Origin: Aulosira sp. FACHB-615 | GTDB lineage: Bacteria > Cyanobacteriota > Cyanobacteriia > Cyanobacteriales > Nostocaceae | Reading direction: 5' to 3' | Length of the DNA stretch: 64,000 nucleotides | Assembly (NCBI RefSeq): GCF_014698045.1 | Contig: NZ_JACJSE010000004.1 | Location: 62,001 to 126,000 of the forward strand | Part shown: positions 16,975 to 23,639 of the stretch, in pieces | How the letters are laid out: every line of letters begins with the position of its first letter | Numbering within the stretch: position 1 is the stretch's first letter | Notes under the pieces: generated by a model | What the model saw: only the letters and a program-made list of their open reading frames with translations | What the model was told of the DNA's origin: nothing | Databases searched by the model: none | Translations under genes and position numbers: made by a program

Positions 16975-18939
16975 TTATCCCAACCCAAATAGTTTAGAAA
17001 TGACAGGTAATAAATTATTTGCTGCTTCTACCAATGTGGCGACGGCGGGTAAGCCAGAAAATAAACCTTTTAACATGGTGATGGCTGTCTTGGCAGTTTT
17101 TTGCTTGGTGGGTTCTTGGGGATTTTGACCTGCTTCGGCTAAAGTTTTCACTTGTTCTAAAGCCTCGGCTTTATCTTCATCAGATAATTCTGAAGATTGG
17201 GAAATTGCCTGTTGTAATTGTGTGAGTAATTCTTTAATTCCTGGTTGCTCACTATTGGGGGAATCGGGTAACTCATTAATGGCAATATTTACATTGCCGC
17301 TAATTATTCCTAAGTTGGCAACAGAACCACCACCCGCAATACCACTAACATTACTGCTGCCTTGAATACTAATGCCGCTAATATCAGACACTTTATTATC
17401 TCCTTCTATATAATATTTGGGCTGCTGGAGAGCAGTTGTCAGCATAGTTTCTAAACTACGAATGCGATCGTCTTTTTCTATAAGTAATGATTGTTGACTT
17501 TGAGATAAAGCTTTGAGTTGATTATAATCTGCAAAATATTCGGCACTCAGTTGCGATTTATTAACGTCTACCGCAGTTTTGGCGCGGATTAATAATTTAT
17601 CATCGCCGCGTTTCTCCATTGCGACGATTTCTAACCCAGCTTCGGGGTGTTTTTCTGCTAATTTTTTAAACGCAATAGCAATGGCGCGGGGGTCAACGCC
17701 TTGATTGTGATAAAGGTCGAGGGTGTCAAAAATTGGTTGGATAAATTCGGCAAAGTCGCCGTCTTGAAATACTTCTTGGTGATTATCTGGTTTGCGGAGG
17801 GGGTCGGGGTTGGCTTTGGTGGGTAAGCGCATGAAGATATATTCACACCTCACGCCATGCAATTTAGTTTCATTGGTAATACCCCAATCCTCAATGAATG
17901 CACCTGTGAGAATTGCGCCTGTTAAATCAGTTGCGTCGAGTTGGGTTTGTTTAAGTTTGGCTCTGGATAAATCAGCATCTTGCAAGTTAGCTTCACTGAG
18001 GTCAGTGCTGATAAAGCTGGCATCTGCTAGGTTAGCTGATTGTAAGTTTATACCCCGCAGGTTTTGGCGATCGAAGTTTTTGTCTTGTCCTTGTCCAGTA
18101 ACTAGCAGTTGGCGTACTTGTGAGTTTTGCAGATAGGTTTTACCAGGGCGCACACGGTCAAGCATTTTGGCTTGATGCCAATGAGTACGAGTAAGAGTAG
18201 CGTTGCGGAAATCGCTGCTTTTGAGTGTGGCTTCGGCGAATTTGGCATTGGTTAAATTGGCGTTACGAAAGCTTGTACCGCCTGTGGCTGCAAAGGCAAT
18301 GGCAATATTACGAATCAAGGAATATTTCTCATTTCCTTTCATCGCTTGCCAAGCGATGTAAATGCTCAGTAACGTTCCGGCTCCGGCGACCGCTCCGGCG
18401 ACGGTGACGGCGAAAGCTCCAACTCCAGCGACAGCGACGGCTCCGGCGACGGCGAAAGCTCCGGCGACGGCGAAAGCTCCAGCGAAAGCTCCGGCGAGGG
18501 TGACGGCGAAAGCTCCGGCGACGGCGAAGGCAACGGCGAAGGCGAAGGCGAAAGCGACGGCTCCGGCGGCGGCTCCCGCTCCTAAATCAGTTGTTAATCC
18601 TAGACTAATTGTGATGAAGCAAAAGGCAATCAATATGAATAAAGCAACCCAGCCTATAACTTGGTTGTTTAGAAATGAGTTAAATATCAGCGACACGAAG
18701 TAACCACTCAATGCTGAGAACAATCCTGAGAGTCCCGACAATAAAAATGAGACAATAACTAAACCAATTACCCAATGGCCTTGTAGTCCAGCTTTGGCGT
18801 GACTGAAATTTGCCTCTGTCAAGTTAGCACCGCTAAAGTTTGCGCCTCGAATATCGGCATAGCTAAAGTTTGCACTTGCAAGGTTTTGTCCTTTGAAGTT
18901 GCGTCCTCGGAGATTTTGACCGGAGAAGTCTAAAGCCAT
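16975..18939 (-). CDS. Pentapeptide-repeat membrane protein with Ala-rich repetitive transmembrane region
   Basis: 654 residues. The first 50 residues are pentapeptide repeats (FSGQNLRGRNFKGQNLASAN). Two hydrophobic helices follow (about 58-80 and 95-115), then an unusual run of about 80 residues built almost only of Ala, Val, Phe and Gly (about 118-200) encoded by an 18-bp-type tandem repeat. A second pentapeptide block occupies about 225-335. The C-terminal half is soluble: a PD-linker, a coiled coil near 440-470, a Gly/Ser-rich GSSNVSGIAGGGSV stretch and a helical C-terminal module ending LLPVISKLFGLG, of a type often found on cyanobacterial pentapeptide proteins. Function unknown. The opposite strand of the repeat is also open, but has no protein-like character. 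Confidence 0.85.
   Translation of the reverse strand: MALDFSGQNLRGRNFKGQNLASANFSYADIRGANFSGANLTEANFSHAKAGLQGHWVIGLVIVSFLLSGLSGLFSALSGYFVSLIFNSFLNNQVIGWVALFILIAFCFITISLGLTTDLGAGAAAGAVAFAFAFAVAFAVAGAFAVTLAGAFAGAFAVAGAFAVAGAVAVAGVGAFAVTVAGAVAGAGTLLSIYIAWQAMKGNEKYSLIRNIAIAFAATGGTSFRNANLTNAKFAEATLKSSDFRNATLTRTHWHQAKMLDRVRPGKTYLQNSQVRQLLVTGQGQDKNFDRQNLRGINLQSANLADASFISTDLSEANLQDADLSRAKLKQTQLDATDLTGAILTGAFIEDWGITNETKLHGVRCEYIFMRLPTKANPDPLRKPDNHQEVFQDGDFAEFIQPIFDTLDLYHNQGVDPRAIAIAFKKLAEKHPEAGLEIVAMEKRGDDKLLIRAKTAVDVNKSQLSAEYFADYNQLKALSQSQQSLLIEKDDRIRSLETMLTTALQQPKYYIEGDNKVSDISGISIQGSSNVSGIAGGGSVANLGIISGNVNIAINELPDSPNSEQPGIKELLTQLQQAISQSSELSDEDKAEALEQVKTLAEAGQNPQEPTKQKTAKTAITMLKGLFSGLPAVATLVEAANNLLPVISKLFGLG
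18375..18582. repeat. In-gene tandem repeat (about 18 bp, GCTCCGGCGACGGCGAAA)
   Basis: On the plus strand, units of GCTCCGGCGACGGCGAAA and variants (AC/AA/GG substitutions, some units shortened by 6 bp) repeat for about 200 bp inside the pentapeptide protein gene. All indels keep the frame in steps of 3, and on the coding strand they give (F/V)A(V/G)AGA-type hydrophobic segments. GC content is far above the rest of the window. Confidence 0.85.
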
Positions 18940-19093
18940 TATGTAGTTTTACGCACTTAGGCAAATTTTACTACAGGCTTCAGCCTGTTAATTCCAATAT
19001 TTCTCGGTTTAGCTTTATTAGTCTTCACCGCTCCCTACAACCTCCATTACAAAGGGTAAGGTATACACACAAATATTCGTTTAGTGCATCTGT

Positions 19094-19217
19094 CCCGCCT
19101 CGGAATTCATTCCGAGTCTAATAGCGCAAGTCATCTAAAGATGACTCAACTAAAAATGTCTTCCAGTCCACTTGAGTGGACTTTAGCTATTAGCCTGGAA
19201 CTTTAGTTCTAGGCGGG
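19094..19217. repeat. Multi-stem palindromic element
   Basis: Outer arms CCCGCCT (19094-19100) and AGGCGGG (19211-19217) enclose nested perfect or near-perfect hairpins: TCGGAAT/ATTCCGA (19100-19115), CTAATAGC/GCTATTAG (19118-19125 and 19186-19193), and inside the latter AGTCATCT/AGATGACT (19129-19146) and AGTCCACT/AGTGGACT (19165-19182), then a GGAAC/GTTC hairpin (19197-19209). The whole can fold as a branched cruciform or RNA. It lies in a 600-bp intergenic region upstream of the pentapeptide gene start and next to the 21-bp array. Confidence 0.85.
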
Positions 19218-19303
19218 ATGTGGTTGAACATAAAAATTTTTGACTTGTGTGTACACAGTAGCCTTTCCCTTGGAAAGGTTAGGGAGAGGTAAAACTGATT
19301 CAC

Positions 19304-19560
19304 GAGTATCAAAGGCTCTCGCATGAGTATTAAAGACTCGTGAGCGAGTATAAAAGGCTCTCGCATGAGTATCCAAGACTCTCGCGTGAGTATCAAAGAC
19401 TCATTCACGAGTATTCAAGATTCTCGCGTGAGTATCAAAGACTCGCTCACGAGTATCCAAAACTCTCGCGCAAGTATCAAAGACTCGCTCACGAGTATAA
19501 AAGACTCTCGCGCGAGTGTTCAAGACTCATTAATGAGTATCAGAACTTCATTAACGAGAA
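19304..19560. repeat. 21-bp tandem repeat array (about 12 copies)
   Basis: Units begin GAGTAT at exactly 21-bp spacing: 19304, 19325, 19346, 19367, 19388, 19409, 19430, 19451, 19472, 19493, 19514, 19535, with a partial unit at 19556. Alternating units carry CTCGCTCAC or CTCTCGCGT ends, so a 42-bp higher-order period is visible. Because 21 is a multiple of 3 and stop codons are absent, one plus frame reads as a heptad series (EYQRLSR-type, 19340-19591), another as SIKDSLT-type heptads (19365-19565), and the minus strand is also open. No frame has a convincing ribosome site, so I annotate DNA repeat rather than a gene. The last unit supplies the 3' end of the GHL10 gene. Confidence 0.9.
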
Positions 19561-21185
19561 TTTAATGTTGGCACAGGAATATGAACATTAGATTGTCTCG
19601 CTTGATATTGAGGAATTTCCACAACGGCGCTTGTTCCTTGCACACCATAACGAGTCACCGCCGACACAGCGACATCTTCAACTTGATGATTATTTAACAA
19701 AGTTGAATTCTGCCCAGCCGGTAAAATATTGGTATTCCATTCATTACCTATTTTGGTCTGCACAACCCATAACCAAACTGCTTGTTTACCTGTAGCTTGC
19801 CATCTCACAACTGTTTTAGTCCCAGTGACATCTTTTGCTAAACTGACTTGTGGTTTTTCGGGTGGTGTATTATCTAACCAAGGTGATGCCGGGACTAATG
19901 CGGGATGCTGATAAACATCTTGTGGTAATAAATCTGCAATGCCGCCGCGATTTTGTAGCAGAGGTTTCATACTAAAGTGAATATTGCCATCAGAACCAAC
20001 ATGACCTTGAGTTGTTTTAATTTGATAGACAATTTCTTTAGCAGGCCAAGCTGTGCGGCTGTTTTGTCCGATGCGGCTAGTATAAATTCCTGGCCAAATA
20101 TGCCGAGATTGAGTGTTTTGTGATGTCCACCAATTCAACAATACAGGATAGCTTTCTTGGGGCTGTGCAATTTTCCAATAAAGTTGGGGTGAGAGATAAT
20201 CTAACCAGCCGTTCATTAACCATTTGCGAGAATCTGCGTAGAGTTCTTGATAAGCATTAAACGCTTTTTCATTGCCTATTTGTTTGGGAAATCCTGGTTG
20301 CCAAATGCCAAAAGGACTAATACCAAATTTCACCCAAGATTTAGCTGTTTTAATGCTTTGATAAAGTCGTTGAATTAAGGTGTTGACGTTTTCTCGCCGC
20401 CAATCATCACGGGTTGCTGTCCCTCCTGATTGTTGATATTTTTGCCAACTAATTTGGTCAGGGAAATCAATTTTTTTATTTCTTCTATCTTTTTCGGGAT
20501 AGGGATAAAAGTAATCATCAATATGCACACCATCGATATCATATCGATTCACAACATCCATAATGACTTGCACGGTGTAATCCTGCACGGCTTTTTCACC
20601 GGGGTCTAACCAGAGATATTTGCCGTAACGTTTGACTAATTGTGGATGAGTTTTGCTGATATGATTTGGTGCAACTGTTGATTTGCCCTGGGGATGACTG
20701 GCGCGATAAGGATTAAACCAAGCGTGTAATTCCAGTCCGCGTTTATGGGCTTCTGCCACTGCAAAAGCTAAGGGGTCATAATAAGGTGCGGGTGGTTTAC
20801 CCATTTGTCCTGTTAAAAATTCTGACCAAGGTTCTAATGTAGATTGGTATAAGGCATCACAATCAGGACGGACTTGTAAAATCACGGCATTGAGTTTTAA
20901 TTTGGCCGCGCGATCGAGTATTGTAATTAACTCGGCTTGTTGTTGACTGGTGGTTAAACCCGGTTTAGAAGGCCAGTCAATATTAGCCACACTCGCAACC
21001 CACACACCCCGAAATTCTCGGCTAGGTGATGGGGGAATGATAGCGGCTGGCTGGGGTGAGGAGTCAGCAATTTGGACTGGGATGAGACAGGAGACAGGAG
21101 ACAGGAGACAGGCGGTAAGAATTAAATTCCTGTGCTGCTTTCCTAGACGTAAAAATCCACTAAGAAAAATGTCTTTGATGTTCAC
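19551..21185 (-). CDS. Family 10-like glycosyl hydrolase (GHL10, DUF187)
   Basis: 544 residues. After a hydrophobic N-terminal segment (about 20-40, probable signal sequence) comes the GHL10 core, a TIM-barrel: REFRGVWVASVANIDWPSKP, KLNAVILQVRPDCDALYQS, GLELHAWFNPYRAS, VNRYDIDGVHIDDYFYPYPE with acidic residues at the expected catalytic strand, and LSPQLYWKIAQPQESYPVLL. A C-terminal fibronectin-III-like beta region (about 430-540) follows. Bacterial members act on cell-wall or polysaccharide substrates, but the exact substrate is not known from sequence. The signal segment is encoded across an ACAGGAGACAGGAGACAGG repeat at 21087-21112, and the last three codons lie inside the 21-bp array. Divergent from the acyltransferase-like gene. 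Confidence 0.9.
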   Translation of the reverse strand: MNIKDIFLSGFLRLGKQHRNLILTACLLSPVSCLIPVQIADSSPQPAAIIPPSPSREFRGVWVASVANIDWPSKPGLTTSQQQAELITILDRAAKLKLNAVILQVRPDCDALYQSTLEPWSEFLTGQMGKPPAPYYDPLAFAVAEAHKRGLELHAWFNPYRASHPQGKSTVAPNHISKTHPQLVKRYGKYLWLDPGEKAVQDYTVQVIMDVVNRYDIDGVHIDDYFYPYPEKDRRNKKIDFPDQISWQKYQQSGGTATRDDWRRENVNTLIQRLYQSIKTAKSWVKFGISPFGIWQPGFPKQIGNEKAFNAYQELYADSRKWLMNGWLDYLSPQLYWKIAQPQESYPVLLNWWTSQNTQSRHIWPGIYTSRIGQNSRTAWPAKEIVYQIKTTQGHVGSDGNIHFSMKPLLQNRGGIADLLPQDVYQHPALVPASPWLDNTPPEKPQVSLAKDVTGTKTVVRWQATGKQAVWLWVVQTKIGNEWNTNILPAGQNSTLLNNHQVEDVAVSAVTRYGVQGTSAVVEIPQYQARQSNVHIPVPTLNSR

Positions 21186-21227
21186 AAAAGTTTTGGAGGA
21201 GCGTTGAACAGATTAAACTATAACGTT

Positions 21228-22367
21228 ATGAAAAATTCCTCTACACCCTCTACGCGCCTCGTTTCCCTGGATGTATTTCGGGGAATTGCGATCGCCTCTA
21301 TGATTTTAGTGAATAATCCCGGTAATTGGGATTATGTCTATCCACCTCTCGACCATGCAAAATGGCATGGTTGCACGCCGACAGACTTGGTTTTTCCATT
21401 CTTTTTATTTATTGTCGGTGTCGCAATGCCGTTTTCTTTCGCCAAGTACACCCCAGAAAATCGCCCGACGGCTACTGTCTATCAGCGTATTTTCCGCCGT
21501 GGTCTGATATTATTTGGCCTGGGCTTATTCCTGGCACTGGTTTCTTTAACCCTTGATTGGTTAATTAAAGGCATACCACCCAATTTCGGCACACTGCGAA
21601 TTATGGGAGTCTTGCAGCGCATCAGCCTTGCTTATGTACTTGCAGCCTTAGCAGTTCTCAACCTTTCCCGCCGTTGGTTATGGATACTAACAGCTGTTAT
21701 CCTCATCGGTTACTGGCTGGCGATGCAATTTATCCCCGTCCCTGGCTTTGGCGCTGGAAATCTCACCCCAGAAGGAAATTTCAGTGGTTACATTGACCGC
21801 ATAATTCTAGGTAAGCATATTTATCGCGGCGGCGCTTTTGACCCAGAAGGCTTATTTAGTACTTTGCCATCTGTTGTCACTGTCTTTTTGGGATATTTTA
21901 CAGGCGACTGGTTACGCATTCAGCCAATTAAAAGCCGCACAAGTGTAAATTTAATAATTTTTGGTTTAATTGCCTTAGTAATTGGATTATTGTGGGGATT
22001 TTTATTTCCCATTAATAAACAACTCTGGACAAGTTCTTATGTTGTGTTTACCGCAGGTTGGGCATTACTCACTTTAGCTTTGTGTTATGAACTCATCGAA
22101 GTCCGCAATTTGAGAAACTGGGGACTACCATTAGAAGTGATGGGATTAAATGCCATCTTTTTGTTTGTTGGTTCTGGCATACTCACCCGAATTTTACTCA
22201 AAACTAACATCGGCAGCAGCACAACCTACAATTGGATTTATGACAACCTATTTCGCTCTTGGGCGGGGAGATTCAATGGTTCACTTGCATTTGCCATAGT
22301 CATGGTTTTATTGTGGTGGACAATTCTTTATGGAATGTATCGTCGGCGTTGGTTTTTCAAAATTTAG
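21228..22367 (+). CDS. Acyltransferase-like membrane protein (DUF5009, HGSNAT/NagX family)
   Basis: 379 residues from the ATG at 21228 with about ten transmembrane helices. The hallmark N-terminal motif RLVSLDVFRGIAIASMILVN with NPGNWDYVYPPLDHAKWHG, then TPTDLVFPFFLFIVGVAM, identifies the COG4299 family related to eukaryotic heparan-alpha-glucosaminide N-acetyltransferase. The histidine in LDHAKWHG corresponds to the family's conserved active-site region. It probably transfers an acetyl group to a sugar across the membrane, but the substrate is unknown. A TTG at 21204, three bases after GGAGGA, could extend the protein by eight residues. Divergent from the GHL10 gene with a very short gap, suggesting a shared promoter region. 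Confidence 0.87.
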   Translation: MKNSSTPSTRLVSLDVFRGIAIASMILVNNPGNWDYVYPPLDHAKWHGCTPTDLVFPFFLFIVGVAMPFSFAKYTPENRPTATVYQRIFRRGLILFGLGLFLALVSLTLDWLIKGIPPNFGTLRIMGVLQRISLAYVLAALAVLNLSRRWLWILTAVILIGYWLAMQFIPVPGFGAGNLTPEGNFSGYIDRIILGKHIYRGGAFDPEGLFSTLPSVVTVFLGYFTGDWLRIQPIKSRTSVNLIIFGLIALVIGLLWGFLFPINKQLWTSSYVVFTAGWALLTLALCYELIEVRNLRNWGLPLEVMGLNAIFLFVGSGILTRILLKTNIGSSTTYNWIYDNLFRSWAGRFNGSLAFAIVMVLLWWTILYGMYRRRWFFKI

Positions 22368-22408
22368 TAGAGGCTTTCCAGCCATTGCCCCTACATTGGA
22401 AACATATC

Positions 22409-22564
22409 ATGAAAAACAATATGGACAATCACAAAATTGAAGTCACTGGAATTAGTGAACCTCTACTCAGGTTGATTGATGAACGAGTGAGAAACTTTGG
22501 CGGTGATAGAGCATTACAGCCAGAGGCTTTTACCCGTGAAAGTATTTATGAGAATCATGACTAA
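22409..22564 (+). pseudogene. Antitoxin-like small protein or fragment
   Basis: 51 codons. The segment KIEVTGISEPLLRLIDERVR followed by NFGGDRA resembles the start of small cyanobacterial antitoxins of the ribbon-helix-helix type (IEVTGIS...LL..LDER....GGDR), but the continuation expected (YIRELI...) is replaced by LQPEAFTRESIYENHD and a stop. The frame also stays open upstream to 22259 inside the preceding gene, which is not protein-like. The most likely reading is a truncated antitoxin whose PIN-domain partner is the remnant at 23399-23544. Weak evidence because the product is short. Confidence 0.45.
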
Positions 22565-22584
22565 TGCTTTTCATGGCAGACACT

Positions 22585-22914
22585 TTATTTTTCTGTAGAT
22601 TTGATCAACTTATTCAGTTCCTCTGTGGCGATATAGAAATCTTTCGTGTTAAATCTGTAGCCTGTGTTAAAAGCATCTTCTTCTCTCACTTCATCAATCC
22701 CAAAACCATTTGTAGGAGAATAATCCAAGACAAACAGCTTGTTATTTAGGCGAATGTCAAGCATGGCAGAACATGAAGAAAAGATTTCTAGGGTCGTTAT
22801 TGCTCCTGGAAAAGACAATTTTATTTGTTTAGCAAGGACAGAAATCTTATCGAGTATTGTTGACTCAGATGCTTGGTCTCCTGAATCGTTAAAATCTTCT
22901 TTCTTGTAAATCAT
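22585..22914 (-). CDS. Hypothetical protein, possible immunity-type protein
   Basis: 109 residues, no recognised family. It is an alpha/beta-type soluble protein with a central beta-rich stretch (SCSAMLDIRLNNKLFVLDYS), a NGFGIDEV turn and a helical C-terminus. It overlaps the upstream small gene (22911-23135) by the ATGA tetranucleotide, so the two are translationally coupled. The arrangement of a C-terminal toxin-tail-like ORF followed by an acidic small protein resembles polymorphic toxin/immunity pairs, but there is no direct motif evidence for that role. Confidence 0.55.
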   Translation of the reverse strand: MIYKKEDFNDSGDQASESTILDKISVLAKQIKLSFPGAITTLEIFSSCSAMLDIRLNNKLFVLDYSPTNGFGIDEVREEDAFNTGYRFNTKDFYIATEELNKLIKSTEK

Positions 22915-23135
22915 TGTCCAGATCCAGGTTTACTGAATTCTACTTGTCCTGATTTCCTGTTTGTGATTGTCATACTACCATCCGCATCTATCTTAATGCG
23001 ATGACCTCGTGACTTTGCCGTAATACTACCGTCGGGATGTCGAGTTATATAGTCATCAAGTGGCGGATACATTCTTCCGTCAGGCATATTGGATGGAGGT
23101 GGGAGGTTTTGCATTGGAATTCCACTAAGATCCAA
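22911..23135 (-). pseudogene. Small protein resembling the detached C-terminal tail of a larger (toxin-like) protein
   Basis: 74 residues from a TTG, with an ATG at codon 8. The sequence LPPPSNMPDGRMYPPLDDYI then TRHPDGSITAKSRGHRIKID and ADGSMTITNRKSGQVEF has Pro-rich then beta-strand character, as in C-terminal tails of large secreted proteins. The frame remains open further upstream into a dispersed repeat that reads PKGRRYAIA, so the natural N-terminus has probably been lost by repeat insertion or deletion. Its stop overlaps the start of the 109-residue gene. Function unknown; truncated gene is the favoured interpretation. Confidence 0.4.
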
Positions 23136-23264
23136 ACTGTAGATCCGGCTGAATAATTTCTGACAAGCGATCGCGTAGCGTCTCCCTTTGGGAGAAGAGT
23201 AGCAATCTCATGAACTCGCTCAGAATGGTAAGATTTTGCGATTGCTTCGTTCCTCGTAATGACA

Positions 23265-23398
23265 TATAGCGGTTCTCGGTTGGATGAGGTACATTTCAAC
23301 CCCACCCCCAACCCCTCCCCGCAAGCGGGGAGGGGAGCGTTTGCGTAAGCAAATGCGGGGTGGGGTTCCTGTATTCCAAGCAAGTAAGAACCGCTATA
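23265..23398. mobile_element. MITE-like element, copy 1
   Basis: Perfect 12-bp terminal inverted repeats TATAGCGGTTCT (23265-23276) and AGAACCGCTATA (23387-23398). The interior has CGGTTGGATGAGGTACATTT, then CCCCACCCCCAACCCCTCCC paired with a GGGGAGGGG/GGGGTGGGG arm. No coding capacity. A second copy lies at 46034-46152 in the opposite orientation with nearly identical ends and interior. Ends TA...TA fit a TA target as used by IS630/mariner-type elements (inference). It is followed immediately by a PIN-domain remnant. Confidence 0.85.
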
Positions 23399-23544
23399 TA
23401 AAAAAGTGGGATGCTCCTCATGATACACGGTTGGTTGCAGCAATTTTATTACATGGTTTAACTCATATCTTGACATTTAATGTTAGTGATTTTAGCCGCT
23501 ATTCCGAAATTACTGCTATTCACCCCACAGCCATCACACCATAA
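23399..23544 (+). pseudogene. PIN-domain (VapC-like) toxin remnant, C-terminal end only
   Basis: The frame ending at 23544 reads DAPHDTRLVAAILLHGLTHI then LTFNVSDFSRYSEITAIHP, a clear match to the C-terminus of PIN-domain nucleases: D..LVA.....G....LT.N..DF.R...I....P. The N-terminal part with the first two acidic residues is missing; the frame upstream runs into the MITE. The toxin is therefore broken, and a matching antitoxin-like fragment lies at 22409-22564. Confidence 0.75.
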
Positions 23545-23639
23545 AAAACTCACAACTTATCCGGAATTAAAAAATAGAGTTTTGTAGCTTTCCGTATCCA
23601 CACAGCAATTATTTCAGTCATTAATCTGAGAATACGGAA

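Noticed and set aside
18362..18600. Possible CRISPR array because of regular short repeats
   Set aside because: Units are contiguous without unique spacers and are translated as part of one protein.
18362..18703. Ala/Pro/Lys-rich plus-strand frame opposite the pentapeptide gene repeat
   Set aside because: It is the complementary reading of the 18-bp repeat; the minus-strand gene explains the sequence better and continues on both sides.
19340..19591. 83-codon heptad-repeat ORF in the 21-bp array
   Set aside because: Three frames are similarly open owing to the 21-bp period and no start signal distinguishes one; recorded as a DNA repeat, with the coding option mentioned as a finding.
23045..23476. 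143-codon minus-strand frame
   Set aside because: Antisense of the PIN remnant and MITE; no protein-like conservation.
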